A DNA stretch of 64,000 nucleotides from NCBI GenBank assembly GCA_021325365.1, contig JAJPHF010000123.1:7788-71787 (forward strand). Direction: 5' to 3'. The notes under the pieces were generated by a model, which saw nothing but the letters and a program-made list of their open reading frames with translations, made no database searches and was not told the origin of the DNA. Of this stretch, positions 25,790 through 35,313 are shown piece after piece. The stretch is from Pseudomonadota bacterium (GTDB taxonomy: Bacteria; Chloroflexota; UBA6077; JAJPHF01). Within the stretch, counting starts at the first letter, position 1, and each line of letters opens with the position of its first letter. A program made the position numbers and the translations under genes.

Positions 25790-25819
25790 GGGCGGCAGGG
25801 GGCGAGCCCCTGCCCTACC
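25790..25819. repeat. GC-rich hairpin repeat, GGCAGGGG/CCCCTGCC family
   Basis: A roughly 30-bp unit with GGCAGGGG and CCCTGCC arms around GCGAG, ending CCCTACC. Two further copies lie at 52920-52949 and 52986-53014. Dispersed intergenic repeat of unknown role. Confidence 0.7.
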
Positions 25820-25827
25820 CGAGCAAT

Positions 25828-25898
25828 GAGTGATGAGTAGCGAGTGATGAGTAACGATGCCCGCGACCCACTCAGCACTCAGCTCTCAGCTCTCAGGA
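25828..25898. repeat. Heptad hairpin element upstream of livF
   Basis: GAGT starts at 25828, 25835, 25842 and 25849; CTCA starts at 25871, 25878, 25885 and 25892, all 7 bp apart. The blocks are complementary. The right block runs to 12 bp before the preferred livF start. Confidence 0.8.
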
Positions 25899-25909
25899 CT
25901 GGCCCAAGC

Positions 25910-26676
<767 letters not shown>

Positions 26677-26680
<4 letters not shown>

Positions 26681-27567
26681 CGGTAACGCCGGAGGCTTTC
26701 GCTCAGAGCCTCGTCTTCGGGGTGCTCGTGGGCGCGCTCTACGGCCTGGCCGCGGCCGGGCTGTCGCTCGTCTTCGGCGTGATGAAGGTGCTGAACGTCG
26801 CCCACGGCGACCTGCTGATGCTCGGCGGCTACGGCAGCTTCTGGCTGTTCACGCTGTACGGCGTCGACCCGTTCGCCTCGCTGCTGGTGGTCGGCCCGGC
26901 GCTGTTCGTGATCGGGCTGGCGCTGGAACTGGCGCTGTTCCGCCCGCTGACTCGCTTCGACGAGGAGACGAAGATCAAGAACTCCCTGCTGATCGGCTTC
27001 GGGCTGGCGCTGGTGCTCGAAAACCTGGCCATCCGTCTGTGGACGGCCGACGAGCGCGGCATCACGCCGAGCTACGCCGGCAGCGTCGTTCGTCTGGGCG
27101 CCGTCAACTTGCCGCTCGACCGGCTGGGCAACCTCGCCGTGGCGCTGGCGGTGATCGTCGGCCTGCACCTGTTCCTGACGCGCACCTATCTCGGGAAGGG
27201 CATTCGCGCCACGGCCGAGGACTGGCAAGCCGCCACGCTCGTCGGCATCAACGTGCGCCGCACCTACCTGATCGCCTTTGCGCTCGGGACGGCGCTCGCC
27301 GGCGTGGCGGGCACGCTGGTCACGGTCGGCTTCACGGTGTCGCCGGGCATCGGCCTGGACTGGACGCTGAAGGCGCTGATCGTGGTGGTGCTGGCCGGCC
27401 TGGGCAGCGTGTTCGGCACCTTTGTTGGCGGGCTGCTGCTGGGCGTGGGTGAATCGCTGGTGACGCTGATCCCGAATGGCGGCTCGTACCGCGAGCTGGT
27501 GGGGCTGGTGCTGTTCGTCGTGGTGCTCCTGGTCCGGCCGGAGGGGTTGTTCGGCAGGAGCCGATAG
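26677..27567 (+). CDS. livH: Branched-chain amino acid-type ABC transporter permease, LivH type
   Basis: Integral membrane permease of 296 residues with about eight hydrophobic segments. It starts at GTG 26677, overlapping the livF stop. LivH features: GALYGLAAAGLSLVFGVMKVLNVAHGD at the N-terminus, the cytoplasmic loop GKGIRATAEDWQAATLVGIN (EAA-like coupling helix) and VVLAGLGSVFGTFVGG near the C-terminus. It pairs with LivM to form the channel. Confidence 0.93.
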
Positions 27568-27589
27568 GGGAAAGAGGGGCAAGGAGGTT

Positions 27590-27750
27590 ATGTGGGGGAC
27601 ACCCCCACACCCCCGGTAATGAGGATGAGGGGTAGGTTGGGGGACACCCCCCACGCCCCCCGGCAGGGGAACGCTCTGCACCCCCGGGGACGAGGGGAAG
27701 GAGCAGCCCCCGGCAGGGGAGCGCTCCTGCACTGCCGGCGAGAGGTGGAG
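27590..27750. repeat. GC-rich repeat cluster between livH and livM
   Basis: A roughly 160-bp gap built of related units: GGGGGACACCCCC twice (near 27594 and 27639), and two versions of CCCCGGCAGGGGANCGCTC followed by CTGCAC (near 27657 and 27709). The same core is tandemly repeated at 34795-34937. A reading frame crosses it in phase with livM but its translation is repeat-derived. Confidence 0.7.
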
Positions 27751-27756
27751 AGAAGC

Positions 27757-28731
27757 GTGATCGGAGCGAACTGGCGGGCGGTGGCGGGGGGCGCGGCGGT
27801 CGTCGTGGCGCTGGCGGTGGTGCCGCTCGTGGCGCCGCGCGACGACCTGCTCAACCTGCTGTTCCAGGTGTTTCTGTACGTCGCGCTGGCGGCGAGCTGG
27901 AACGTGCTCGGGGGCTACGCGGGCCAGGTGAACCTCGGCCACGCCGCGTTCTTCGGCACCGGCGCGCTCGTGGCGCGGGTCACCTGGCTCGCCGGCTGGC
28001 CGCTGCCACTGGCGTTCGTCGCGGGCGCGGCGGCCGGCGTCGTCATCGCGCTGGCCATCGGCCTGCCTACCTTTCGCCTGCGCGGCGTCTACTTCTCGGT
28101 CGGGACGCTGGCGCTCGCCGAGATGCTCCGCATCACGGTGACGAACACGCAGCCGAACGTCAGCGCGCTGCCCACCAGCCAGCTGATCGACTACAGCTTG
28201 CAGCCGCGCTACTGGGTGGCGCTGGCGGTGGCCGCGTGCGCCGTGGCGGCGACCTACGCGCTGGCCCACTCGCGCCTGGGGCTGGGCATGGTGGCAGTGC
28301 GGGAGGACGAGGACGCCGCGCAGGCGACGGGCGTGGACGCGCTGCGCCACAAGATCGCCGCGCTGGTCATCAGCGCGCTGTTCGCGGGCCTGGCGGGCGC
28401 GGTCTTCGCCTACCATGACGTGAGCTACTATCTGTATCGACCGTTCAGCCCGCTGTGGACGTTCGACCCGCTGCTGGCGGTGTTCATTGGCGGCGTGGGC
28501 ACCGTCGTTGGGCCGGTGATCGGCGCCTTCTTCTACGTCGTGGTGAGCGAGCTGCTGGCGCAACAGCTCGTGGAGCTACACCTCATCGTCTTCGGCGCGC
28601 TGTTCATCCTGGTGGTACTGTTGCTGCCGGGCGGGCTTATGGAGGCCTGGCACCGCGTGCGACGAGTGCTCAGCCGTCCGCCGTCCGCCGTCCGCTATCA
28701 GCCGACCGGGCCGACTTCGGCCGAGTCGTGA
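27757..28731 (+). CDS. livM: Branched-chain amino acid-type ABC transporter permease, LivM type
   Basis: A 324-residue permease starting at GTG 27757, six bases after a GGAG ribosome-binding site. An in-frame ATG at 27592 would add 55 residues translated from GC-rich repeats and is rejected. LivM motifs: ASWNVLGGYAGQVNLGHAAFFG, the coupling loop GLGMVAVREDEDAAQATGVD and FIGGVGTVVGPVIGAFFYV. About nine membrane segments. Last gene of the transporter operon, ending 12 bp from the convergent methyltransferase gene. Confidence 0.93.
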   Translation: MIGANWRAVAGGAAVVVALAVVPLVAPRDDLLNLLFQVFLYVALAASWNVLGGYAGQVNLGHAAFFGTGALVARVTWLAGWPLPLAFVAGAAAGVVIALAIGLPTFRLRGVYFSVGTLALAEMLRITVTNTQPNVSALPTSQLIDYSLQPRYWVALAVAACAVAATYALAHSRLGLGMVAVREDEDAAQATGVDALRHKIAALVISALFAGLAGAVFAYHDVSYYLYRPFSPLWTFDPLLAVFIGGVGTVVGPVIGAFFYVVVSELLAQQLVELHLIVFGALFILVVLLLPGGLMEAWHRVRRVLSRPPSAVRYQPTGPTSAES

Positions 28732-28743
28732 GGCGTCAGGAGG

Positions 28744-29400
28744 CTACCGCCGCGCTAGGAGCGCGGCGATCGTCTCGCGGCCCAGGTCGCGCCGCTGCTC
28801 CGTGACGTCGTCGAAGCCGGCTGTCTCCAGTCCAGCCACGATCGCGCCGAGCTGCGCGTCGCTGAGGCCGTAGCGCGAAGGATCGAAGCGGCTCGCGTGC
28901 GGCCGCAGCGTGCGCCCGGCGAGCACGAGCAGGCCGCCCGGCGCGAGCACTCGGTAGGCCTCGCGCAGGGCCGCGTCGAGCGGCGACCAGAAGTAGAGCG
29001 CGTGGATGGCGCAGGCTTTGGTGAACTGCGCCGCGCCAAACGGCAGCGCCGTGGCGCTGCCCTGCGCGAGCGCCACGCGTCCCGCCCGGACGGCGGCGCG
29101 GTTGCGGCGCGCGGCCTGCTGGGCCATCACGTCGGAGGGGTCCACACCCACTACGATGCCCGCCGTGGCCCGCGCGGCCAGGAGCGCGATGGCCACGCCC
29201 GGGCCGAAGCCGATCTCCTGCACACGGTCGTCGGGCTGCACGTCCAGGAGATCGACGATCCAGCGGTCGTCGGCGTCGGTGCGCGCCATCAGCCAGCCGG
29301 CGACCCGGCCCAGCGGCCCCGAGGGCCGGGCGAACTGGGCGAAGAGGCCGGGCGGCGCCGCGCCGCGGCTGAGGGCGTCGTCGCTGGATTGTCGGTTCAT
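28744..29400 (-). CDS. SAM-dependent methyltransferase (UbiE/Methyltransf_11 type)
   Basis: Class I methyltransferase, 218 residues. Motif I is VQEIGFGPGVAIALLA near residue 60, motif II VVGVDPSDVM, motif post-I ACAIHALYFWSPL and VLAPGGLLVLAGRTL. Substrate unknown; the N-terminal ARPSGPLGRVAGWLMA pattern is common in small-molecule methyltransferases of this group. It converges on livM with 12 bp between stops and lies 200 bp downstream of the dimethylformamidase-like gene, separated by hairpin repeats that may end transcription. Confidence 0.85.
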   Translation of the reverse strand: MNRQSSDDALSRGAAPPGLFAQFARPSGPLGRVAGWLMARTDADDRWIVDLLDVQPDDRVQEIGFGPGVAIALLAARATAGIVVGVDPSDVMAQQAARRNRAAVRAGRVALAQGSATALPFGAAQFTKACAIHALYFWSPLDAALREAYRVLAPGGLLVLAGRTLRPHASRFDPSRYGLSDAQLGAIVAGLETAGFDDVTEQRRDLGRETIAALLARR

Positions 29401-29436
29401 GTCGGATCCGGCCCGGCGGTTGGGCTACTGGGGCGC

Positions 29437-29525
29437 GCCCTCACCCCAAACCTCTCCCAGGGGGAGAGGGGGAGGGACGAGGATAGCGCCCTCACCCCAG
29501 CCCTCTCCCAGGGGGAGAGGGAGTC
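29437..29525. repeat. Pair of GC-rich hairpin repeats (CTCTCCC/GGGAGAG)
   Basis: Two units starting CCCTCACCCC at 29437 and near 29490, each with CTCTCCCAGGGGGAGAG. They belong to the family found inside murD at 8108-8191 and sit between two co-directional genes on the minus strand. Confidence 0.75.
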
Positions 29526-29600
29526 CGGGAACTCCCGGGTCGGATTCGGGATCAAGCTCGGCGCTGGAGGTATTGCGTCCATCATGCGCGTGGTGCCTCG

Positions 29601-31340
29601 CTACCACTCGTCCTTGTACGCCGCCGCGGACCGGCGCTGCACGATCCAGGCCGCCCAGACGGCGACGAGGGCGACGGCGAGGGCGCCCGCGGCTAGCGCG
29701 AAGAAGAGCGGCCGCGAGGCGGCCGGCGATGACTCAGCGGGTGGCGCGCCCTCGCGGAACGCTTGCAGCACGTTGGCGGTGACGCGCTGGATGCGCGGGT
29801 CCACCCGGTCGGGCACCCGCACGTCGTCGAGCGCCCAGGCCCAATCGACCGTGCCGGCCGCGAACACCATGCCGCCCTGGCGGTAGTACGCCGCGTTGGA
29901 CGCCGAGGCGAGGCCGTCCACCGTGACCAGCGGCGAGGCGGACAGGACGGTCAGGTTGGGCGGCGTGGCGCCGTTGTCGTAGACCCGGTCGTACTCGTAG
30001 CCAACGATGCGGCTCCACGCCTGGCCCGGCTGCGCGTCGGTGCCCGCGAAGATCCAGTGGCTCGCGTCCTGGACGACGAACGGGTAGTCGTTGCCGAAGG
30101 AGAGCACGCCCTCCGACATGATGCCGAGCAGCGCGTTCTCGGGCCGATTCACCGGCGGACTGCGCCAGCGGACGGTCACGCGGCTATCGTCCACGCCGCG
30201 CAGGGGATCGCGGTCGGCGTCCTTGTAGCAGACGAGCACGCGGTTCGGCGCACCGCCGGCGGCCGACTCGTAGCGCACCTGCCAGTAGACGTCGTTGCCA
30301 CTGAAGAAGGCCAGCGAGTGGCCCTCGTTGCGCGCGGTCTCCCAGCTTTCCCGCATCTCCCACGACCAGTACTCGTCGTGGCCGACAGAGAGCAGCACGC
30401 GGCGGCCGGGCAGGTAGCGCGTGTCCACATGGGCGTCCACGTCGGTGATGTAGGTGACGTTGTAGCCCTCCCGCTCCAGCCAGCGGATCATCGGGAAGTC
30501 CCAGTCGAAGAAAGCGCCCGCCCCGTCCCATTGGTCGTAAGGCCGGTCGAAGGAGACTTTGGTGGCGGGCGCGCCGACCGAGTTGTAGGGGTAGAGGCTC
30601 TTGCCCCCCCAATTGTTGTAGGCCTGGTAGGTATTGACGGCGACCTTGTACACGTAGTCGGCGATCTGGGCGTCGTCGCGGACGACGAACACCGCGTAAC
30701 CGACGTCCAGGTCGGGGTTGTTGGCGAGCAGGCGCACGAGATAGATACCGCTTGGCCAGTCGGGGCCTACCTGGATCGAGTAGGAGAGCTGCCAGGCGGC
30801 GGCGATGAGGCCCGTGTCGGGATCGGGGCTGGGGATCGGCTGGTCGACGCCGGGCAGGCCGTAGGCGGTCTGCAACAGCCGGCCGCCCTGGCCGCCGTAC
30901 CAGCCCATACGGCTCACGGTCAGGTCGAAGCGCGCGGCGGTGGTCGAGACGTACAGCCCGAGCGACTCGCCGGGCGCGACGCTGACGCGGTCCACGTAGG
31001 CGCTGATAACGGGCGGCTCCCAGGAGGCCAGGCCGCCGCCGCTGGCGGCCTGCGCCTCGCTCTCGGCGCTCGTCACACCTGTGCTCGTGTGCTTGGGCGG
31101 GTTGGGGCGCTGCCATTCGCGGCTGCCCGGCAGCTGGTTCTCGCGGACGATCGGGTTGTCGGCCGGGGGCTCGGCGCCAGGCTCCGGCGACTGCCCGGCG
31201 ACCGGCACCGCGACGGCCAGCAGCCCGCCGAGCGCGAGGGCGAGCGCCAGCGCGACGCGGGGGCGGCCGACTGCCATGCGGCGGCTTAGCGACCGCTCCT
31301 TGACCGTGCGCCTGGGCAGGCGAGAGCGTGCGCGCTGCAC
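29601..31340 (-). CDS. Exported, membrane-anchored N,N-dimethylformamidase beta-subunit-like protein
   Basis: A 579-residue protein with a signal peptide (about residues 22-48, VALALALALGGLLAVAVPVAG), a large extracellular domain and a C-terminal membrane anchor (about 548-568) followed by a short basic tail. The domain resembles the large-subunit family of N,N-dimethylformamidase: YQAYNNWGGKSLYPYNS, VSFDRPYDQWDG, WLEREGYNVTYITDVDAH, LLSVGHDEYWSWEMRES and LAFFSGNDVYWQVRYE. Dimethylformamidases are cytosolic iron enzymes, so an anchored exported version is atypical and function may differ. MAVGRPRV at 31277 could be the true start. It lies 9 bp downstream of the acyl-CoA ligase gene on the same strand. 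Confidence 0.75.
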   Translation of the reverse strand: MQRARSRLPRRTVKERSLSRRMAVGRPRVALALALALGGLLAVAVPVAGQSPEPGAEPPADNPIVRENQLPGSREWQRPNPPKHTSTGVTSAESEAQAASGGGLASWEPPVISAYVDRVSVAPGESLGLYVSTTAARFDLTVSRMGWYGGQGGRLLQTAYGLPGVDQPIPSPDPDTGLIAAAWQLSYSIQVGPDWPSGIYLVRLLANNPDLDVGYAVFVVRDDAQIADYVYKVAVNTYQAYNNWGGKSLYPYNSVGAPATKVSFDRPYDQWDGAGAFFDWDFPMIRWLEREGYNVTYITDVDAHVDTRYLPGRRVLLSVGHDEYWSWEMRESWETARNEGHSLAFFSGNDVYWQVRYESAAGGAPNRVLVCYKDADRDPLRGVDDSRVTVRWRSPPVNRPENALLGIMSEGVLSFGNDYPFVVQDASHWIFAGTDAQPGQAWSRIVGYEYDRVYDNGATPPNLTVLSASPLVTVDGLASASNAAYYRQGGMVFAAGTVDWAWALDDVRVPDRVDPRIQRVTANVLQAFREGAPPAESSPAASRPLFFALAAGALAVALVAVWAAWIVQRRSAAAYKDEW

Positions 31341-31349
31341 GCCGGCGCC

Positions 31350-32939
31350 TCAGCCGCGCAGGCGGTAGCGCTGGATCTTGCCCGTGGCCGTCTTGGGCAG
31401 CTCGGCCACGAACTCCACGGTGCGGGGGTACTTGTAGTGGGCGAGCCGGTCGCGGACCCACTCCTGGAGCGCCTGTGCGAGCGCGTCGTCGCCGGCGCCG
31501 CTCTTGGTCACGACGTACGCCTTCGGCTTCACCAGCCCGGCCTCATCCGGCACGCCGACGACCGCGGCCTCGGCCACCTCGGCGTGCGCGAGCAGGACCG
31601 CCTCGACCTCCATCGGCGACACCCAGATGCCGCCGACCTTCAGCATGTCGTCGCTGCGGCCCGCGTAGACGTAGTAGCCGGCGTCGTCGAGGTAGTACTT
31701 ATCGCCGGTCTTCAGCCACTCGCCGACGAACGTCTGCTTCGTGCGGTCGTGCTGGTTCCAGTACAGCGCCGCCGTGCTGCGCGAGCGTACCCACAGGTCG
31801 CCCACCTCGCCCTGCGGCACGGCCTCGCCGTCCTCGTCGACCACGCGCGCCTGGTAGCCAGGAATCAACTCGCCGCTAGTGCCGGCGCGGCTGCGGCCTG
31901 GGAAGTTGGAGATGGCGATGTAGCCGATCTCCGAGGAGCCGACGCCGTCCAGCACCTCGACGCCGGTCAGCTCGCGCCAGCGCTCGTAGATCGGCGGCGG
32001 CAGCGCCTCGCCCGCGGAGACACACAGGCGCAGCGAGGTGAGGTCGGGCGGCTGGGCGCGCGTCTCGATCTCGCGGATCACCTGCGCGTACGACGTGGGC
32101 ACCGAGAAGTAGAGCGTCGGCCGGTACCGCTCGATCGTCGCTAAGATGGTCGGCGCGTCGGGCCGCGCCGGGTTCAGCGCGACCGCGCCACCGGACCAGA
32201 GCGGCAGGTAGAGCGAGTTCACCAGGCCGTAGGAGAAGAACAGCTTGGACGCCGAGTAGCTGATGTCGTTCTCGCCGAAGCCGACGACGTGCTCGGCGTA
32301 GGCGCGCGTGCAGTAGACCATATCGGCGTGCAGGTGGACGACGCCCTTCGGCCGCCCGGTGGTGCCGGAGCTGTACAGCCAGTAGGAGGCGTCGTCGCGG
32401 CTGGTCGGCGCGGCGGCTAGCTCGGGGCTCTGGCTGCCGACGAGCGCGGCGTAGGACTCGGTGTTCGGGCGCGGCTCGCCGAGCAGCACGACGTGGCGCA
32501 GGTGGCGCAGCGTGGGCCGCAGCGCCTCGACGCGCTCCAGGCAGTCCTCGGTCAGCACGACGGCACGCGCCCGGCTGTCGCGCAGGTAGTAGCCCAGGTC
32601 CTCCGCCGTGGCCAGCGTGTTCACCGGCACGGGCACGGCGCCGATCTTCATGGCGCCGAGGAAGGTGGCGATGAACTCGGGGCAGTCGGGCAGCAGCAGC
32701 ACCACGCGGTCTTCCAGGCCGATGCCGAGGCTCCGCAGGCCGTTGCCCGTGCGGTTGACGAGCGCGGCGAGGTCCCAGTACGTAAGCTGCTGGTCGCCGT
32801 AGTACACGGCCACGCGGTCGCCGCGTCCCGCCTGCAAGTGGCGATCGACCAGCGCGGTCGCCATGTTGAACTGCTCGGGCACATCGGCCGCGCCGTCGTC
32901 GGGCGGGGTGTCCCAGGTGAGCACGCGAAATCCGTCCAT
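31350..32939 (-). CDS. Benzoate-CoA ligase family acyl-CoA synthetase
   Basis: AMP-forming ligase of 529 residues. The opening PEQFNMATALVDRHLQAGRGD is typical of the benzoate-CoA ligase group. Core motifs: A3 YSSGTTGRPKGVVH, A5 DGVGSSEIGYIA, A7/A8 KTGDKYYLDDAGYYVYAGRS with DDMLKVGGIWVSP, and A10 Lys in LPKTATGKIQRY. It would activate an aromatic or related carboxylic acid as CoA thioester. ATG 32939 is the only canonical start near the conserved beginning. A ring-cleavage dioxygenase and an aldehyde dehydrogenase lie 9-12 kb away, so an aromatic route is plausible, but the substrate is not shown. Confidence 0.85.
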   Translation of the reverse strand: MDGFRVLTWDTPPDDGAADVPEQFNMATALVDRHLQAGRGDRVAVYYGDQQLTYWDLAALVNRTGNGLRSLGIGLEDRVVLLLPDCPEFIATFLGAMKIGAVPVPVNTLATAEDLGYYLRDSRARAVVLTEDCLERVEALRPTLRHLRHVVLLGEPRPNTESYAALVGSQSPELAAAPTSRDDASYWLYSSGTTGRPKGVVHLHADMVYCTRAYAEHVVGFGENDISYSASKLFFSYGLVNSLYLPLWSGGAVALNPARPDAPTILATIERYRPTLYFSVPTSYAQVIREIETRAQPPDLTSLRLCVSAGEALPPPIYERWRELTGVEVLDGVGSSEIGYIAISNFPGRSRAGTSGELIPGYQARVVDEDGEAVPQGEVGDLWVRSRSTAALYWNQHDRTKQTFVGEWLKTGDKYYLDDAGYYVYAGRSDDMLKVGGIWVSPMEVEAVLLAHAEVAEAAVVGVPDEAGLVKPKAYVVTKSGAGDDALAQALQEWVRDRLAHYKYPRTVEFVAELPKTATGKIQRYRLRG

Positions 32940-33037
32940 TGTTACCAGCCGGTGCCGAATTGGCGTCGGGAAGTCTCTTTCATTGAACGGCGCTGTGTTG
33001 ACGGCTGTCAAGGTCCTGGGGCCAGTAGGGGCGTGGC

Positions 33038-33856
33038 TTATGCGCCGGGGAAGAGGCGCTGGAGGGCGAGCGCCTTGGCGCGGTCGCCGTCGAGGCGCAC
33101 GCGGCCGCTGTCGATCGCCATGGCCAGGTCGAGCCGGCCCCAGAGGAGCCGCAGCAGGGCCTCGCTCGCCAGCGCGAGCCGCACGTCGGCGCCTGGCGCC
33201 GTGCCGCGCGTCGCGCTGACCAGGTCGCCCTGCACTCGCAGAGTGACGGGGCCGCCGCCCGGCCCGGCCACGTCGAGCTGCCAGGTGCCGTCGGTCTTCT
33301 CGCCGTGCGTCGCCATGATCTGCGCGCCGCCCAACGACATCTCGAGCGCCATCGGCACGCCCTCGGATTCGACCGGCGCATCGGGCTGACGGGCGGCGCG
33401 AATGTCCCAGCGATGGAGCACCAGCTCGTTCATGCGTAGGAGCGCGAGCTGCCATAAGGGCAGCACCATGTACGTCAGGTCGACGGGGGCGGGCAGCGCG
33501 GCCACGTCCAGGCTGTCGAGATACTCGCAGTAGGCTTCGTTGCGCTCGGCGAGCAGACCCAGGACGGACTCGCGCGGCTGGGCGACGAGCTGCGCGACGG
33601 CCGCGTCCATGAGAGCGGGCTCGCTCGGGGGTGGGGGCTGGCCGTCGAGCGCGGCGTGGGTGGCCGCGTTGAAGAACCACAGCGCCTGCACGAGGTGCGC
33701 GACCGCGTGCTTGGCCGCCCAGCCTGGACACGCGGTCGGCGCCTCCCACGCGGCGGCGCCCCCGGCGCGCAGCTCGCCCACCAGCGCCTGCGTCTCCGCG
33801 CGCGACACGCGGTTCGAGTCGCGCACGATCGTCTCGATCGGCGGCTGTTCGGCCAC
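33038..33856 (-). CDS. Maleylpyruvate isomerase / DinB-fold family protein with SCP2-like C-terminus
   Basis: A 272-residue protein. The N-terminal half (LVGELRAGGAAAWEAPTACP, then GWAAKHAVAHLVQA) matches the mycothiol-dependent maleylpyruvate isomerase/DinB four-helix fold, with His residues suitable for metal binding (AHLVQ and LHRWDIR). The C-terminal half looks like an SCP2/MDMPI_C domain. Start GTG 33856; the frame upstream is a shadow. It is first of a minus-strand run with the acyl-CoA ligase and dimethylformamidase-like gene. A role in ring-cleavage product isomerisation is tempting given the aromatic context but is only an inference. Confidence 0.75.
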   Translation of the reverse strand: MAEQPPIETIVRDSNRVSRAETQALVGELRAGGAAAWEAPTACPGWAAKHAVAHLVQALWFFNAATHAALDGQPPPPSEPALMDAAVAQLVAQPRESVLGLLAERNEAYCEYLDSLDVAALPAPVDLTYMVLPLWQLALLRMNELVLHRWDIRAARQPDAPVESEGVPMALEMSLGGAQIMATHGEKTDGTWQLDVAGPGGGPVTLRVQGDLVSATRGTAPGADVRLALASEALLRLLWGRLDLAMAIDSGRVRLDGDRAKALALQRLFPGA

Positions 33857-33989
33857 GCTCTCCTCCCTGTCGGCGGATGCTCGTCGAAAAAGTATAGGAA
33901 CGCGCCGTGGACACGGCCAAGGATCGCCGGAGCCGGCCATCGGGTGCGGGTAGAATAGGTTACAGAGACCTGGGGAGCGGGCGACGCGG

Positions 33990-34727
33990 GTGGGGAGAGC
34001 AAGCGGCGAGCGCTGGAGTCGACGACGGTTCCTCCAGGGCGCGGGAGCGGCTGGCCTGGTCGCGGCCGGCCTGGCAGCATCAGCCGGTGTGGCACGCGCG
34101 CAGGCGCCGGACGTGCGCCTGGAGTGCCCGATCCTCACGTACCACGAGGTCTACGATCGGGTGCGGTTCACGGGACAGCTCGCGCGGTACTTGCAGGACG
34201 GCTACCAGCCGATCAGCCTCGACCAGCTCTACCGCCTGCTGAGCGGCGAGGACGTGCCGCTGTGGGGCCGGCCGTTCATTCTCACCTTCGACGACGGCCT
34301 GCGCAGCCCGCGCACGAACGCGCTGCCGGTGCTGCGCGACTGGCAGGTGCCAGCGGTGTTCTGCGTGATGCCCGACTGGCGCGGCGACCGGGTCCACAGC
34401 TACATGACTAACGACGACTTCCGCATGCTGGTCTACGATTACGGCATGGAAGTCATCTCCCACACCTTCAACCACGTCACGCTGCCCCGCGAGCGCGTGC
34501 GCAACCCGGGGGGCTGGCAGGCGGAGATCATCCGGTCGAAGGAGCGGCTGGAGGAGATCGTCGGCGGCGACTACACGGTGCAGGGCTTCTGCTATCCCAA
34601 CGGCGCCTACGACGCGCCCACGGTCGATCTCGTCGGGCAGCATTACGACCTCGCCCTCACGACGCGGCCGGGCACCGTCCAGACGACGGCGGAGCTGCTG
34701 ACGCTGCACCGCACGTCGATGTCATAG
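33990..34727 (+). CDS. Tat-exported polysaccharide deacetylase (CE4/NodB domain)
   Basis: A 245-residue exported enzyme. The N-terminus has a twin-arginine signal (SRRRFLQGAGAAGLVAAGLA, cleavage likely after VARA). NodB motifs follow: LTYHEVYD, LTFDDGLRSPRT (catalytic Asp and metal Asp) and the metal-binding ISHTFNHVTL (His-x3-His), then GFCYPNGAYD. CE4 enzymes remove acetyl groups from peptidoglycan, chitin or exopolysaccharide; the specific polymer is unknown. GTG 33990 is the start, with GGAG 12 bp upstream. Divergent from the DinB-fold gene. Confidence 0.88.
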   Translation: MGRASGERWSRRRFLQGAGAAGLVAAGLAASAGVARAQAPDVRLECPILTYHEVYDRVRFTGQLARYLQDGYQPISLDQLYRLLSGEDVPLWGRPFILTFDDGLRSPRTNALPVLRDWQVPAVFCVMPDWRGDRVHSYMTNDDFRMLVYDYGMEVISHTFNHVTLPRERVRNPGGWQAEIIRSKERLEEIVGGDYTVQGFCYPNGAYDAPTVDLVGQHYDLALTTRPGTVQTTAELLTLHRTSMS

Positions 34728-34794
34728 GGTAGCACCCCCTCCCCCAAGATTGGGGGGGATGAGGAGGGGCAAGTTGGGGGGACACCCCCAAGCC

Positions 34795-34937
34795 CCCGGC
34801 AGGGGAGCGCCCCTGCACCCCCGGAGAGGACGAGGAGGACAGCGCCCCGGCAGGGGAGCGCCCCTGCACCCCCGGAGAGGACGAGGAGGACAGCGCCCCG
34901 GCAGGGGAGCGCCCCTGCACCCCCGGAGAGGACGAGG
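34795..34937. repeat. 51-bp tandem repeat, three copies, with internal hairpin
   Basis: Units start at 34795, 34846 and 34897 (period 51 bp; the last is truncated at about 41 bp). Each has GCAGGGG-AGCG-CCCCTGC, a 7-bp stem with 4-nt loop. It fills the gap between the convergent deacetylase and 2Fe-2S genes and could serve as a bidirectional terminator, although no T-tract is present. The core is shared with 27657-27730. No ORF across it is credible. Confidence 0.85.
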
Positions 34938-35297
34938 CTAGTCGAGCAGCTCGTCGGTGGCGTCGTCGCGGCCGAGGCCCTTCCAATCGGACTCGGTGAC
35001 CAGGTCCTTGACGATCGCGAAGCCCATGGACGGCTCCAGCTTGATCTCCCCCCCGTCGACCGGATGGCAGCAGGCGAGGCGGGCCTTGCCGTTCACCTTC
35101 ATGCGGCAGCTCGCACAGATGCCGCGATGGCAGCTCACGCGATAGGCAATCGCGGCGCCGTGGATCGCGTTCACGTCGTAGAGCACGTTGGTCACGCTGG
35201 TCGTGTCGCGCACGGGGACCTCGTAGGTCTCGAAGTGCGGCTCGCTGTCGTGCTCGGGGTTGAAGCGCTGCACCGTGACGCGCACCGTGCCTGCCAT
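34938..35297 (-). CDS. 2Fe-2S ferredoxin-domain subunit (SdhB/FrdB N-terminal domain only)
   Basis: A 119-residue protein equal to the N-terminal plant-type ferredoxin domain of succinate dehydrogenase/fumarate reductase iron-sulfur subunits. The cluster ligands are in CHRGICASC with a later Cys in KARLACCHP. The C-terminal domain that normally carries the 4Fe-4S and 3Fe-4S clusters is absent. It ends a two-gene unit with the flavoprotein (16 bp gap) and probably passes electrons to or from that FAD. Could be a stand-alone electron-transfer partner and not part of complex II. Confidence 0.82.
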   Translation of the reverse strand: MAGTVRVTVQRFNPEHDSEPHFETYEVPVRDTTSVTNVLYDVNAIHGAAIAYRVSCHRGICASCRMKVNGKARLACCHPVDGGEIKLEPSMGFAIVKDLVTESDWKGLGRDDATDELLD

Positions 35298-35313
35298 CGG
35301 TTACTCCTGCTGC

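Noticed and set aside
34657..34986. Protein with 17-residue repeats (SPAGALSSSSS type) across 34795-34937
   Set aside because: A translation of the 51-bp DNA repeat (17 codons), with no start signal or homologous flanks.
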